A DNA stretch of 48,783 bases from positions 1 through 48,783 of the forward strand of contig CAKRYT010000009.1 of the NCBI GenBank assembly GCA_934432675.1, written 5' to 3'. A program made the translations under genes and the position numbers. The number at the start of each line of letters is the position of its first letter. Within the stretch, counting starts at the first letter, position 1. Shown one piece after another: positions 6,917-14,995 of this stretch. The stretch comes from an uncultured Eubacteriales bacterium (lineage in GTDB: Bacteria > Bacillota > Clostridia > Oscillospirales > CAG-272). The notes below the pieces were generated by a model that did no database searches, had not been told where the DNA came from, and saw only the letters and a program-made list of their open reading frames with translations.

Positions 6917-7582
6917 ATGCGTAAAACTGCCAAACGGGGACTTGCAAACCTGCTCGTGACCCTGATCCTCGCCGCACTCCTCAATCTGCTCATCTTTGCC
7001 GCCATGCGTCCGTGGGGGCTGGCGGAGGCGTGTCGCCTCCCGTTCTGGTTTTCCTACGGTGCCCTCATGCTGGCGTTCGTCCTGCGGACCGTATCGTTGT
7101 ATCTCGGGCGGGGCGATGCGTCCGACCGACGGGTACACACGGGACTACCGCTCGCCGTCGCAGCCCTCCTTTACTGGGGCGTGACGCTCGTACTGTCTTT
7201 CCTCTACATGATCCTGTGTGCATGCGGCGTGCGCGTACCCTTTGCGCTCCCGCTGATCACGCTTCTCTTCACCCTCGGATTCTACCTCATCGCTCTCGTT
7301 CTGTACCTTGCCGCGCGTCCGGAGCCGTGCACCGTTTCACCCGATTCCGCCCTGCGCCCGATCGTCGATCGGCTGCGTGCCTTGCAGGGGGAGGTGAAGG
7401 ACCCCATCCTCGTAAAGAAACTGGGCAAACTCGCGGACGATCTCTCCGGTGCGGCACCGTCGGCGGAGCATACGGCGGGGCTCACGTCCTGCCTCGGGCA
7501 ACTGGAAGAGCGCGTCGCGGCGGATGACCGTCTCGGCATCACCCGTGCCATTGCCGCCATGAGAGCCTATCTCCCGCACTGA
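6917..7582 (+). CDS. Four-helix membrane protein of unknown function
   Basis: A 221-residue protein. Hydrophobic segments lie at about residues 9-30, 43-62, 78-102 and 109-133, followed by an 85-residue hydrophilic, helix-rich cytosolic tail with RLRALQGEVKDPILVKKLGKL and ending in YLPH. I do not recognise the family. The ATG at 6917 is preferred over the overlapping GTG at 6914 because GGAGG (6904-6908) is then at the ideal 8-base distance. It is the first gene after the promoter at 6857-6885 and points towards the DUF1015 and serine dehydratase genes, so a link to serine or peptide metabolism is possible but unproven. Confidence 0.75.
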   Translation: MRKTAKRGLANLLVTLILAALLNLLIFAAMRPWGLAEACRLPFWFSYGALMLAFVLRTVSLYLGRGDASDRRVHTGLPLAVAALLYWGVTLVLSFLYMILCACGVRVPFALPLITLLFTLGFYLIALVLYLAARPEPCTVSPDSALRPIVDRLRALQGEVKDPILVKKLGKLADDLSGAAPSAEHTAGLTSCLGQLEERVAADDRLGITRAIAAMRAYLPH

Positions 7583-7600
7583 CCTCTGCATATGCGTCAT

Positions 7601-7622
7601 CCCGGGCTCTCATGGGCCCGGG
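7601..7622 (+). terminator. Weak hairpin between membrane protein and DUF1015 genes
   Basis: CCCGGGC (7601-7607) pairs with GCCCGGG (7616-7622), followed by TGTTT. The T run is short, so read-through into the next gene is likely. Confidence 0.45.
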
Positions 7623-7665
7623 TGTTTCCGTGAATAACAGTATCCCGAAAAGCGAGGGCCCTGCC

Positions 7666-8883
7666 ATGCACTTTTTGCCTGCAAATATTAGTTTACCTGA
7701 CTTTTCCGTCACGGATGCGGAGAAGTGGGCGGTCATTGCCTGCGACCAGTTCACTTCCGAGCCTGCGTACTGGGACGCCTGCCGCGACTTCGTGGGCGAC
7801 GCGCCCTCCACGCTGAAAATGATTTTGCCGGAGGCGCGGCTCGGTACTGCCGGGGCAAACGAGGCCATTGACGCCGCCGCCCGGACGATGCGTGCCTACC
7901 ACGGCACGGTCCTCTCGGAACTCGCCCCCTCTTACGTCTATGTGGAGCGCATCCAGTCGGACGGCAGGTGCCGTGCGGGGCTGGTCGGTATGATTGACCT
8001 TGAAGACTACGACTTCGCACCCGATGCCGACACGCCGGTCCGCGCGACCGAGGCGACGGTGGTCGACCGTATCCCGCCGCGCGTCCGCATCCGTCGGGAT
8101 GCCCTTTACGAACTGCCGCATATCATGCTCCTCGCAGATGACCCCGGGGACGCACTCTTATCTCCGTACGCCGGGGGTCGGGGACTGACGCCCCTCTACG
8201 ATACGCCCCTGATGATGGGGGGAGGGCATCTCTCCGGCTGGCAGGTCGACGCCGCAGAGGCGGCGCGCATCGATGCGTGCCTTGCGGCCGGTGCCGGGGG
8301 AGAACACACGCCGGTGCTCGCCGTCGGTGACGGCAATCATTCCCTCGCGACCGCCAAGACCGTTTACGAGCAGTACAAGGCAAAAGACCCCGCGGCGGCA
8401 CGCGTCTCTCCGCTGCGGTATGCCCTCACCGAGGTGGTCAATCTCCATTCCCCGGCACTGGACTTTGCCCCCATTTACCGTATCGCCGTCGGGTGTGACC
8501 CCGCGGCACTCACGCAGGCCTTTGCACGTTTCGTCGCCGGTCCGTACGGGGCGGGGCCGTACGGCGGCGGGTGTGTCACGCTCCTGCGGAGGGGGGCGGA
8601 GGAGACACGGACCTACGCGCACGGGTGCCACCCGCTCCCCGTCGGGGTGGTGGACGCTTTTCTCGGGTCGCACCCCGAGGTGCGCGTGGACTATATTCAC
8701 GGGGAGGACGCACTCCGTCACCTCGCCGATGCACCCGACGCCGTCGGTTTCCTGTTTTCCGGGATACGGAAAGAGGAACTTTTTCCCGCCATCGAGCGGG
8801 GCGGCAGTCTGCCGCGCAAGACCTTTTCCATGGGGCAGGCGCGGGATAAACGTTACTATATGGAGGCACGCCTGCTCCGCTGA
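7666..8883 (+). CDS. DUF1015 family protein
   Basis: A 405-residue protein of the DUF1015 (COG4198) family. Typical marks are the start LPANISLPDF, WAVIACDQFTSEP near residue 25, and the conserved D222-G-N-H225 box (VGDGNHSLATAKTVYE), which suggests a metal or phosphate site. No reaction is established for the family. In other anaerobes members often sit beside serine biosynthesis or catabolism genes, and here an L-serine dehydratase follows at 109 bp, so a role around serine or phosphoserine is a fair guess. The frame is open back to 7612, but the ATG at 7666 is chosen because homologous sequence begins there and GAGGG lies seven bases before it. Confidence 0.85.
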   Translation: MHFLPANISLPDFSVTDAEKWAVIACDQFTSEPAYWDACRDFVGDAPSTLKMILPEARLGTAGANEAIDAAARTMRAYHGTVLSELAPSYVYVERIQSDGRCRAGLVGMIDLEDYDFAPDADTPVRATEATVVDRIPPRVRIRRDALYELPHIMLLADDPGDALLSPYAGGRGLTPLYDTPLMMGGGHLSGWQVDAAEAARIDACLAAGAGGEHTPVLAVGDGNHSLATAKTVYEQYKAKDPAAARVSPLRYALTEVVNLHSPALDFAPIYRIAVGCDPAALTQAFARFVAGPYGAGPYGGGCVTLLRRGAEETRTYAHGCHPLPVGVVDAFLGSHPEVRVDYIHGEDALRHLADAPDAVGFLFSGIRKEELFPAIERGGSLPRKTFSMGQARDKRYYMEARLLR

Positions 8884-8927
8884 TGGAGGTATCGGGCGGG
8901 TATCCGTCGGGAATATCAAAACGAACG

Positions 8928-8975
8928 GCGCGGCACAGCCGCGCATCCGCCCCCGCGGTCGGGGACCGCGGGCGG
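8928..8975 (+). promoter_or_regulatory. Two consecutive GC hairpins in the leader of the serine dehydratase gene
   Basis: First hairpin: GCGCGGC (8928-8934) with GCCGCGC (8938-8944). Second: a 12-bp stem, 8947-8960 with 8964-8975, bulging two C. The second ends exactly at the GGAGGAGG ribosome site (8976-8983), so it could affect translation start or define an RNA processing point in the operon. Confidence 0.45.
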
Positions 8976-8991
8976 CGGAGGAGGCTGACCT

Positions 8992-10203
8992 ATGAAATCA
9001 CTGAAAGCACTGTATCGGATCGGGGCGGGACCGTCCAGTTCACATACCATGGGGCCGGAGCGGATCGCACGCCGCTTTCTCTCCATGTTCCCGGATGCCG
9101 GACAGTATCGCGTGACCCTTTACGGCTCTCTGGCCGCAACGGGGCGCGGGCACGGCACCGATGCGGTGATCCGCCGCGTGATGCCGACGGGGACGGAGGT
9201 GCTGTTCTGCACGGACGATACGCCCATCGAGCATCCGAATACCATGGATCTCACTGCCGTGTACGGTGACCGGGAGGAGACACGCCGGGCATACAGCCTC
9301 GGCGGCGGTGCCATCGCGTTCCGCGGGGAGGAAAACGAGGAGGAGCCGGAAGTCTACGCTCTCTCGACCTTCCGCGAGATTGCCGATCTGTGCCGCACCC
9401 GCGGCCGTCGCCTCTCGGATTACGTGTTTGACGCCGAGGGGGAGGAAATACGCGACTATCTCGGGACCGTGTGGCACACCATGTGCGCCTGCATCGACGA
9501 GGGTCTGCACACCACGGGGGTACTGCCCGGCGGGCTCGGTGTCATGCGGAAAGCACACGACCTCTATTGCGGGGGCGGTAACGGAGAGGGGGCAGGCGTC
9601 GCCGAGGACCGCCTCGTGTGTGCTTACGCTTACGCGACGGCCGAGCAGAATGCGGCGGGCGGGACCGTCGTGACCGCGCCGACCTGCGGCTCTGCCGGGG
9701 TGATGCCCGCGGCACTGCGGTATATGCAGGAGACGCACGGTTTCACCGATGCACAGATCGTGCGCGCACTCGCCGCCGGCGGGCTCATCGGCAATCTCAT
9801 CAAGACCAATGCGAGCATCAGCGGCGCGGAATGCGGTTGTCAGGCGGAAATCGGCTCTGCCACTTCCATGACCGCCGCGGCATTGACGGAACTCTTTGAG
9901 CGTCCGATCGCCGAGTTGGAATACGCGGCGGAACTCTCGATGGAACATCATCTCGGGCTGACCTGCGACCCGGTGCGGGGGCTGGTGCAGATTCCGTGCA
10001 TTGAGCGCAATGCCGTCGCGGCACTCCGGGCCATTAACGCCCTGTCGCTCTCCGGCTTTCTCTGCAACACGAGAAAGGTGTCGTTCGATACCATCGTCCG
10101 CACCATGTACGAGACGGGCAGGGACCTCGGGAGCGGCTATCGCGAGACGAGCGAAAAGGGACTGGCGAGCCTTTACCGCGATCGGGACGAAGGGCGTTCC
10201 TGA
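8992..10203 (+). CDS. sdaA: L-serine ammonia-lyase, iron-sulfur-dependent, single chain
   Basis: A 403-residue cytosolic enzyme that converts L-serine to pyruvate and ammonia. The beta-domain signature SSSHTMGP is at residues 15-22, so alpha and beta parts are fused as in Gram-negative enzymes rather than split as in most Clostridia and Bacillus. The alpha domain has APTCGSAGVMPA (C232) and the three presumed [4Fe-4S] ligands C283, C325 and C336. Their spacing (42 and 11) equals that of the characterised Legionella enzyme as I remember it. The full SSSHT and Cys set predicts an active, oxygen-sensitive enzyme. GGAGGAGG precedes the ATG. DUF1015 lies upstream and a TIGR01440 gene downstream, probably one transcript. 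Confidence 0.93.
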   Translation: MKSLKALYRIGAGPSSSHTMGPERIARRFLSMFPDAGQYRVTLYGSLAATGRGHGTDAVIRRVMPTGTEVLFCTDDTPIEHPNTMDLTAVYGDREETRRAYSLGGGAIAFRGEENEEEPEVYALSTFREIADLCRTRGRRLSDYVFDAEGEEIRDYLGTVWHTMCACIDEGLHTTGVLPGGLGVMRKAHDLYCGGGNGEGAGVAEDRLVCAYAYATAEQNAAGGTVVTAPTCGSAGVMPAALRYMQETHGFTDAQIVRALAAGGLIGNLIKTNASISGAECGCQAEIGSATSMTAAALTELFERPIAELEYAAELSMEHHLGLTCDPVRGLVQIPCIERNAVAALRAINALSLSGFLCNTRKVSFDTIVRTMYETGRDLGSGYRETSEKGLASLYRDRDEGRS

Positions 10204-10205
10204 AC

Positions 10206-10236
10206 GGCGTTGCGCCGGAAAATACGGCTCCTCCCC
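10206..10236 (+). repeat. Half-decayed copy of the GGAGCCG-core hairpin
   Basis: GCCGGAAAATACGGCTCC followed by TCCCCGA copies the loop and right arm of the hairpin at 6765-6796, but the left arm (GGCGTTGC) no longer pairs. It follows the serine dehydratase stop directly, as the intact copy follows its gene. Having lost its stem, it is unlikely to terminate. Confidence 0.6.
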
Positions 10237-10267
10237 GACAAATATGAAAGAGCGAAAGGAATATGAT

Positions 10268-10810
10268 ATGCATAACATTCGTGAGGAGGCGGCACGCGCC
10301 GCCCTGGAACTCTGCGAAAAGGCGGGGCTTACCCGCGGTGACGTGATGGTCGTCGGGTGTTCGACGAGTGAGGTCGCGGGCAGCACCATCGGGACGGACT
10401 CCCGCCCTGCTCTGGCGGCGGAATTGTTGGCGGGGATCCGCTCGGTGCTCGATCCGCGCGGCATTTGGCTTGCGGCGCAGTGCTGTGAGCATCTGAATCG
10501 TGCCATCGTGACGGAGCGGGAGGCGGTGCCCGGGGCGGAGATCGTCAACGTCGTACCGCAGCCGAAGGCGGGTGGCTCCTTTGCCACCGCCGCGTATGCG
10601 TCGTTTACGCATCCCGTTGTCGTGGAGGAAATCCGCGCGGATGCGGGACTGGACATCGGCGGGACGCTCATCGGGATGCATCTGCGCCGCGTCGCCGTAC
10701 CGGTGCGCCTCTCGACGGATCACGTCGGTGCCGCCATCCTCATCGCCGCACGCACCCGCCCGAAATTCATCGGCGGCATCCGCGCACAGTACGACGAAAA
10801 ACTCCTGTAA
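10268..10810 (+). CDS. TIGR01440 family (UPF0340, YwlG-like) protein
   Basis: A 180-residue cytosolic protein matching the TIGR01440/UPF0340 family throughout: GCSTSEVAGSTIGTDS near residue 35, QCCEHLNRA near residue 75, and the conserved C-terminal VPVRLSTDHVGAA followed by ARTRPKFIGG. The B. subtilis relative is YwlG, and no activity is established. The ATG at 10268 is chosen because the family starts here and AAAGGA lies just upstream, although the frame is open further back. It is the last gene before the strong terminator at 10831-10859. Confidence 0.88.
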   Translation: MHNIREEAARAALELCEKAGLTRGDVMVVGCSTSEVAGSTIGTDSRPALAAELLAGIRSVLDPRGIWLAAQCCEHLNRAIVTEREAVPGAEIVNVVPQPKAGGSFATAAYASFTHPVVVEEIRADAGLDIGGTLIGMHLRRVAVPVRLSTDHVGAAILIAARTRPKFIGGIRAQYDEKLL

Positions 10811-10830
10811 GCGAAGGCAAATGAACGTAT

Positions 10831-10859
10831 AAAAAACGGCTCCGACGGAGCCGTTTTTT
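10831..10859. terminator. Bidirectional intrinsic terminator
   Basis: A-run, CGGCTCC, loop GAC, GGAGCCG, T-run: perfectly symmetrical, so it ends the TIGR01440 transcript on the plus strand and could end the feo transcript on the minus strand. The stretch 10860-11050 shows no supported gene. Confidence 0.9.
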
Positions 10860-11050
10860 GCTTTCGGGCGGGATGTTTGCGGGGGCGATGCCGTACGGCG
10901 CACCCGTCGTTTTTCGCATCCGGGTGCCGTCGGAAGAGGTCGCATCCGCCGCTCGGTAAGAGACGTACCCGTCGGCAAGGCGGACCATGTCTGCCCGCTC
11001 GGGAGAGGGCGCACAAGTCTGCGAGGGAGAGGTCGCGTTTTGGGGAGATA

Positions 11051-13186
11051 TCACGCGCGGGCGATGGCGAACACGGCGCGGGTGAGAAGACAAAAGAGAA
11101 TGCCGAACAGGGTTGGCAAAAGGCAGGCGAGGAGCGTCCACCGCAGGCTCTTCGTTTCTTTGCGGATGGTGATGATCGTGGTGGAACACGGCCAGTGAAA
11201 GAGGCAGAAGAACACGAGGCAGAGCGCGGTTTCACGGCTCCACCCCGCCGAAAGGAGCAGCGTATGCAACTCTCCGCCGGCGGCAAGATCGGTGAGGGAC
11301 GTGCCGGCGGTATACGCCATGAGCGCGACGGGGAGCAGGATCTCGTTGGCGGGCAACGCCAGGATAAAGGCGAGGAGCAGGACCCCGTCCATGCCGATGA
11401 AGTGTCCGATGGGATCCAGAATTTCCGCCGCCCGCGCGAGGAGCGATACACCTCCCGGGGAGACGTTTGCGAGTAGCCAGATGACGGCACCTGCGGGGGC
11501 GGCGACCGCCACCGCCCGCCCGAGCACGAACAGGGTGCGGTCAAGTACCGAGCGGACGAGGATCTGTCCGATCTGGGGCGGGCGGTAAGGCGGTAGTTCC
11601 AGAGTGAAGCCGGAGGGAGCACCGTGAAGACAGGTGACGGACAAAAGGCGCGTCGCGAGCAGTGTCACGAGGACGGAGAGCACGATGATCCCGGTCAGGA
11701 GCAGGGCGGAGGTGAGGGAGGCGAACATACCGCTCGCCGTGCCGACGAAAAACACGGTGAGCACCGTGATGAGGGTCGGGAAACGACCGTTACAGGGGAC
11801 AAGGGCGTTGGTCAGGATGGCGAGCAGGCGTTCACGCGGGGAATCGATGATGCGGCACCCGACCACCCCCGCGGCGTTGCAACCGAAACCCATGCACATG
11901 GTGAGTGCCTGTTTGCCGCAGGCGTGGCAGGCACAAAAGGGGCGGTCAAGGTTGTATGCGATGCGCGGCAGGAAACCGACGTCTTCAAGGAGCGTAAACA
12001 GGGGGAAGAAAATCGCCATCGGGGGCAGCATGACGGACGTGATCCACGCCACGGTGCGGAAGACACCGTCGATGAGCAACCCCGAGAGCCGGGCCGGAAA
12101 ATGCCACAGGGCGAAGAGACGGCCGAGCGGTGCTTCCAGGGAGAACAACAGTTTGGACAGTGCCGCCGAGGGATAATTTGCCCCGACGATGGTGAGCCAG
12201 AAGACGAGCAGTAGCAAAAGCAACAGTACGGGGTAGGCGGTGACGCGCCCCGTAACGATGCGGTCAATGGCGCGGTCGCGGTCACGCGTCCCCCGGGGCG
12301 GCAACGTGACGGCATCGGCGGCGACGGTGTGGGCGAGGGACATGATCCGCTCTGCTATACGGTCGCGCAGCGTTTCTCCGGAGAGTCCGACCGCGGCGAG
12401 CGACGCCCGTGCCTCGGTGACCGCCCCGGCAATCTCGGGCACTTCCATCGGGTCGCGCCCCAGGTGGCGGAGGAGCGTTTCGGTCAGGGCGGCGTCCGGG
12501 GCGAGCAAACGCAGTGCGAGCCAACGCGCGGGGCAGGCGGCACCGAGAGTAGCCGAAATCTGCGGCTCCACCCGGTGGATGGCGTCCTCGATTTCCTCCC
12601 CGTAGTCCACCCGCGCCGGCGGGGAGGCGGGGGGTGCGTCGAGGAGGGGCAGGAGCGGGGAGAGCGTTTTTCTGCGCCGCGCGTTGACTGCGACGACGGG
12701 GATACCGAGGGCGTTGGAGAGCCGCTCGGGGGAGATGCGGATATGCTTTTTCTCCGCCTCCTCGACGAGATTGAGGCAGAGCACCGTATGCGAGGCGATC
12801 TCGGTGACCTGCAAGACCAGATTCAGATTTCGTTCCAGCGCGCAGGCGTCACAGACGACGACGGCGGCGTCCGCCCCGCCGAACAGGAGAAAATCCCGCG
12901 CGACTTCCTCCTCCTCGGAGGAGGCGAACAGAGAATAAGTACCGGGGATATCGACCAGGTGATATCCCCGATCGCCGACCCGTACATAGCCCGTCGCACT
13001 CGCGACGGTTTTGCCGGGCCAGTTGCCGGTGTGCTGATGGAGTCCGGTCAGGGTATTGAACAGAGTGCTCTTCCCGACGTTGGGGTTCCCCGCGAGCGCA
13101 ATGACACGATCCCCCGGCTGTTTCCTTTCGATGGCGATACCGCCGTCCACCGCGCCGCGCCCGGTAGAAGAATGTGTTAATCCCAT
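11051..13186 (-). CDS. feoB: Ferrous iron transport protein B
   Basis: A 711-residue inner-membrane GTPase that drives Fe(II) uptake. The N-terminal G domain has G1 GNPNVGKS (33-40), G2 Thr60 in NWPGKT, and G3 DIPG (79-82). A helical GDI-like linker follows, then the polytopic membrane domain with two Gate regions (LPRIAYNLDRPFCACHACGKQ and the C-terminal GWSRETALCLVFFCLFHWPCSTT). In the Gate region Cys replaces some usual residues. Length is normal. The ATG at 13186 is preferred over the upstream GTG at 13198 because GAGG lies six bases before it. The gene starts nine bases after the feoA stop, so the two form an operon. Confidence 0.95.
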   Translation of the reverse strand: MGLTHSSTGRGAVDGGIAIERKQPGDRVIALAGNPNVGKSTLFNTLTGLHQHTGNWPGKTVASATGYVRVGDRGYHLVDIPGTYSLFASSEEEEVARDFLLFGGADAAVVVCDACALERNLNLVLQVTEIASHTVLCLNLVEEAEKKHIRISPERLSNALGIPVVAVNARRRKTLSPLLPLLDAPPASPPARVDYGEEIEDAIHRVEPQISATLGAACPARWLALRLLAPDAALTETLLRHLGRDPMEVPEIAGAVTEARASLAAVGLSGETLRDRIAERIMSLAHTVAADAVTLPPRGTRDRDRAIDRIVTGRVTAYPVLLLLLLLVFWLTIVGANYPSAALSKLLFSLEAPLGRLFALWHFPARLSGLLIDGVFRTVAWITSVMLPPMAIFFPLFTLLEDVGFLPRIAYNLDRPFCACHACGKQALTMCMGFGCNAAGVVGCRIIDSPRERLLAILTNALVPCNGRFPTLITVLTVFFVGTASGMFASLTSALLLTGIIVLSVLVTLLATRLLSVTCLHGAPSGFTLELPPYRPPQIGQILVRSVLDRTLFVLGRAVAVAAPAGAVIWLLANVSPGGVSLLARAAEILDPIGHFIGMDGVLLLAFILALPANEILLPVALMAYTAGTSLTDLAAGGELHTLLLSAGWSRETALCLVFFCLFHWPCSTTIITIRKETKSLRWTLLACLLPTLFGILFCLLTRAVFAIARA

Positions 13187-13194
13187 GGGACACC

Positions 13195-13431
13195 TCACTC
13201 AGTCGTTACCAATACCTCCATCGCGTCACGGCGTCGGATGGCGATGACCGCGCCTCGGATGAGATACGCCGTCGGGTCCCCGAGGGGACTCCGCCCGAGA
13301 CACGCGACCGTCGCCCCCGGGATGAGCCCGAGGTCAGCGAGCCGCCGACGCATCCGTCCCGTGGATTGCAGGGAGACGACGCGGACGCTCTCACCGACCT
13401 CCGACGTGGCGAGTGGTTTCGGTATATTCAT
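13195..13431 (-). CDS. feoA: Ferrous iron transport protein A
   Basis: A 78-residue SH3-like protein of the FeoA family. Core motifs are RMRRRLADLGLIPGATV in the middle and a hydrophobic strand-rich C-terminus (YLIRGAVIAIRRRDA). FeoA binds FeoB and is needed for ferrous uptake. The ATG has AAAGGA five to six bases upstream. It heads the feoAB operon. A 14-base inverted repeat about 30 bases upstream is a candidate regulator site. Confidence 0.93.
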   Translation of the reverse strand: MNIPKPLATSEVGESVRVVSLQSTGRMRRRLADLGLIPGATVACLGRSPLGDPTAYLIRGAVIAIRRRDAMEVLVTTE

Positions 13432-13448
13432 TTTTTCGTCCTTTTTCC

Positions 13449-13471
13449 GGGGAGATCCCCTGTAAACAGGG
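13449..13471 (-). promoter_or_regulatory. Candidate operator / leader inverted repeats upstream of feoA
   Basis: Two overlapping inverted repeats, GGGGA-GA-TCCCC (13449-13460) and CCCTGT-AA-ACAGGG (13458-13471), lie 18-40 bases upstream of the feoA start. Mutually exclusive pairing would allow a switch. The second does not resemble a classical Fur box (GATAATGATAATCATTATC-type), so a DtxR/IdeR-like or other repressor is possible. Confidence 0.4.
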
Positions 13472-13559
13472 TATGCCGCCCATCGGGCGGCGGTGCGTCG
13501 GAGGGTGCCGTCCGCGCCGCGCGAGAGGGGGCGAAGGGCGGAAACGCGGTCGGGGTCCC

Positions 13560-13588
13560 TTGCATTTGCCCTGCTTTTCCTGTATAAT
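13560..13588 (+). promoter_or_regulatory. Sigma-A promoter of the first FAD oxidoreductase
   Basis: TTGCAT (13560-13565), 17 bp, perfect TATAAT (13583-13588), 35 bases before the ATG. Confidence 0.85.
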
Positions 13589-13622
13589 GGAGCCGTTCAG
13601 TACAGAATGCGGAGGAGATTCT

Positions 13623-14846
13623 ATGGATGCCGTTTTATCGATCCGTGAAACGCTCGATACCCCGGTGCGCTACCGCCCGGACGTACTCGTCGTCGGCGGG
13701 GGATTCGGTGGGATTGCGGCGGCACTCGCCGCCGCACGCCTCGGTCGGCGTGTCCTGCTCGCGGAGCGGGCTTTCATGCTCGGCGGGCTCGGTACGGCGG
13801 GGCTCGTCACCTTCTATTTGCCGATCTGTGACGGTACGGGCAGGCAGGTGTCTTTCGGGCTCGCCGAAGAACTCCTGCGGCTGACCGTCGCCGAGCATTA
13901 CGACGGGGGGAAAGGTGCCGACTGGCTCCTGCACCCCGCCCCGGACCGCGGGACCCGCGCGGCGGGCGGTCGTTTTGAGGTGCAATACAATCCGCAGTTG
14001 TTTGCCGTCGCCGTCGAAGAGACGTTGCTTGCGGCGGGCGTCGAGATCCTCTACGGCGTCAATGCGGTCGCCGCCGGAACGGAGGGGGATCGTATCACCG
14101 CCGTGATGATGGAGGGGAAAGGCGGCCGTTTCGCCGTTGCCCCCGGTACGGTCGTGGACGCGAGCGGCGACTGTGACGTAGCGTGTTTTGCGGGGCTCCC
14201 GACGGTGAACTATGCACCGGGCAATCACCTTGCGGCGTGGTATTATCACAACGGCGGGGGCGGTTATACCCTCAAAATGATGGGGATGGTCGACCAGACG
14301 GAGGAGGAGAAACGCAACAACCCCTATTCCGAACTGTCCTCCCGTGCCTTCTCCGGACTGACGGCAGAAGAACTCTCGGAGATGACCTGCCTCTCGCACG
14401 CCTCTGTGCTGCGGGACGTGCGACTGCATAAAAAAGCGGACCCTGCCTACGAGCCGTCGACGATTGCGACCATTCCGCAGGTGCGTATGACCCGCCGCCT
14501 CGCGGGTGCCTATACCCTCGATGAGGGGGAGGCGCATACCCCCATGGCGGACTCGGTCGGGATGGTGTCCGACTGGCGTCGCCGCGGCCCGCTCTGGGAG
14601 GTGCCGTACGGCACGCTGTACTCGCCTGCCTGCGCCAATCTCACGGTGGCCGGCAGATGTACCTCCGTCACGGATGCCCTTTGGGACGTCATGCGCGTCA
14701 TTCCGTGTTGCAGTGTGACGGGGCAGGCGGCGGGGACCGCCGCGGCACTCGCGGAGGACGTGCGTACGTTGCCCCTCTCCGACCTGCAAGCGGCATTGAC
14801 GGCGCGCGGGGTCGTGCTCCATGAGAGCGACCTCAAAGCGGACTGA
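13623..14846 (+). CDS. FAD-dependent oxidoreductase (FAD_oxidored family)
   Basis: A 407-residue protein with an N-terminal dinucleotide-binding fold: VVGGGFGG at residues 24-30, acidic ribose ligand E48 in LLAERA. The FAD-family motif AGRCTSVTDALWDVMRV appears near the C-terminus, where these proteins close the FAD site. The family (PF12831) includes poorly characterised oxidoreductases linked to sugar or cofactor chemistry. No reaction can be assigned. The frame is open further upstream, but GGAGGAG before the ATG at 13623 and a perfect promoter at 13560-13588 fix the start. A paralogue lies at 24289-25620. Confidence 0.85.
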   Translation: MDAVLSIRETLDTPVRYRPDVLVVGGGFGGIAAALAAARLGRRVLLAERAFMLGGLGTAGLVTFYLPICDGTGRQVSFGLAEELLRLTVAEHYDGGKGADWLLHPAPDRGTRAAGGRFEVQYNPQLFAVAVEETLLAAGVEILYGVNAVAAGTEGDRITAVMMEGKGGRFAVAPGTVVDASGDCDVACFAGLPTVNYAPGNHLAAWYYHNGGGGYTLKMMGMVDQTEEEKRNNPYSELSSRAFSGLTAEELSEMTCLSHASVLRDVRLHKKADPAYEPSTIATIPQVRMTRRLAGAYTLDEGEAHTPMADSVGMVSDWRRRGPLWEVPYGTLYSPACANLTVAGRCTSVTDALWDVMRVIPCCSVTGQAAGTAAALAEDVRTLPLSDLQAALTARGVVLHESDLKAD

Positions 14847-14938
14847 CCCCTGCCCGCGGGGCGTTACCCGGGCGATAAGGCGAATCCTGACCGACGGGCT
14901 TCCTTTTCCGGGCATTGCTCATCCGTACAACCAAAACG

Positions 14939-14968
14939 ACAGGCGCGCGACCGCGGTCGCGCGCCTGT
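14939..14968. terminator. Perfect GC palindrome between converging genes
   Basis: AGGCGCGCGACCG (14941-14953) pairs with its exact complement ending at 14966, with partial pairing of the flanks, before TTATTTC. It separates the converging oxidoreductase and plsC genes. Confidence 0.7.
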
Positions 14969-14995
14969 TATTTCATCATGGAAGAGGGGCGGAGA

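Noticed and set aside
10860..11050. Small gene after feoB
   Set aside because: The only frame (from about 10987) lacks a ribosome site and runs through the terminator at 10831-10859.
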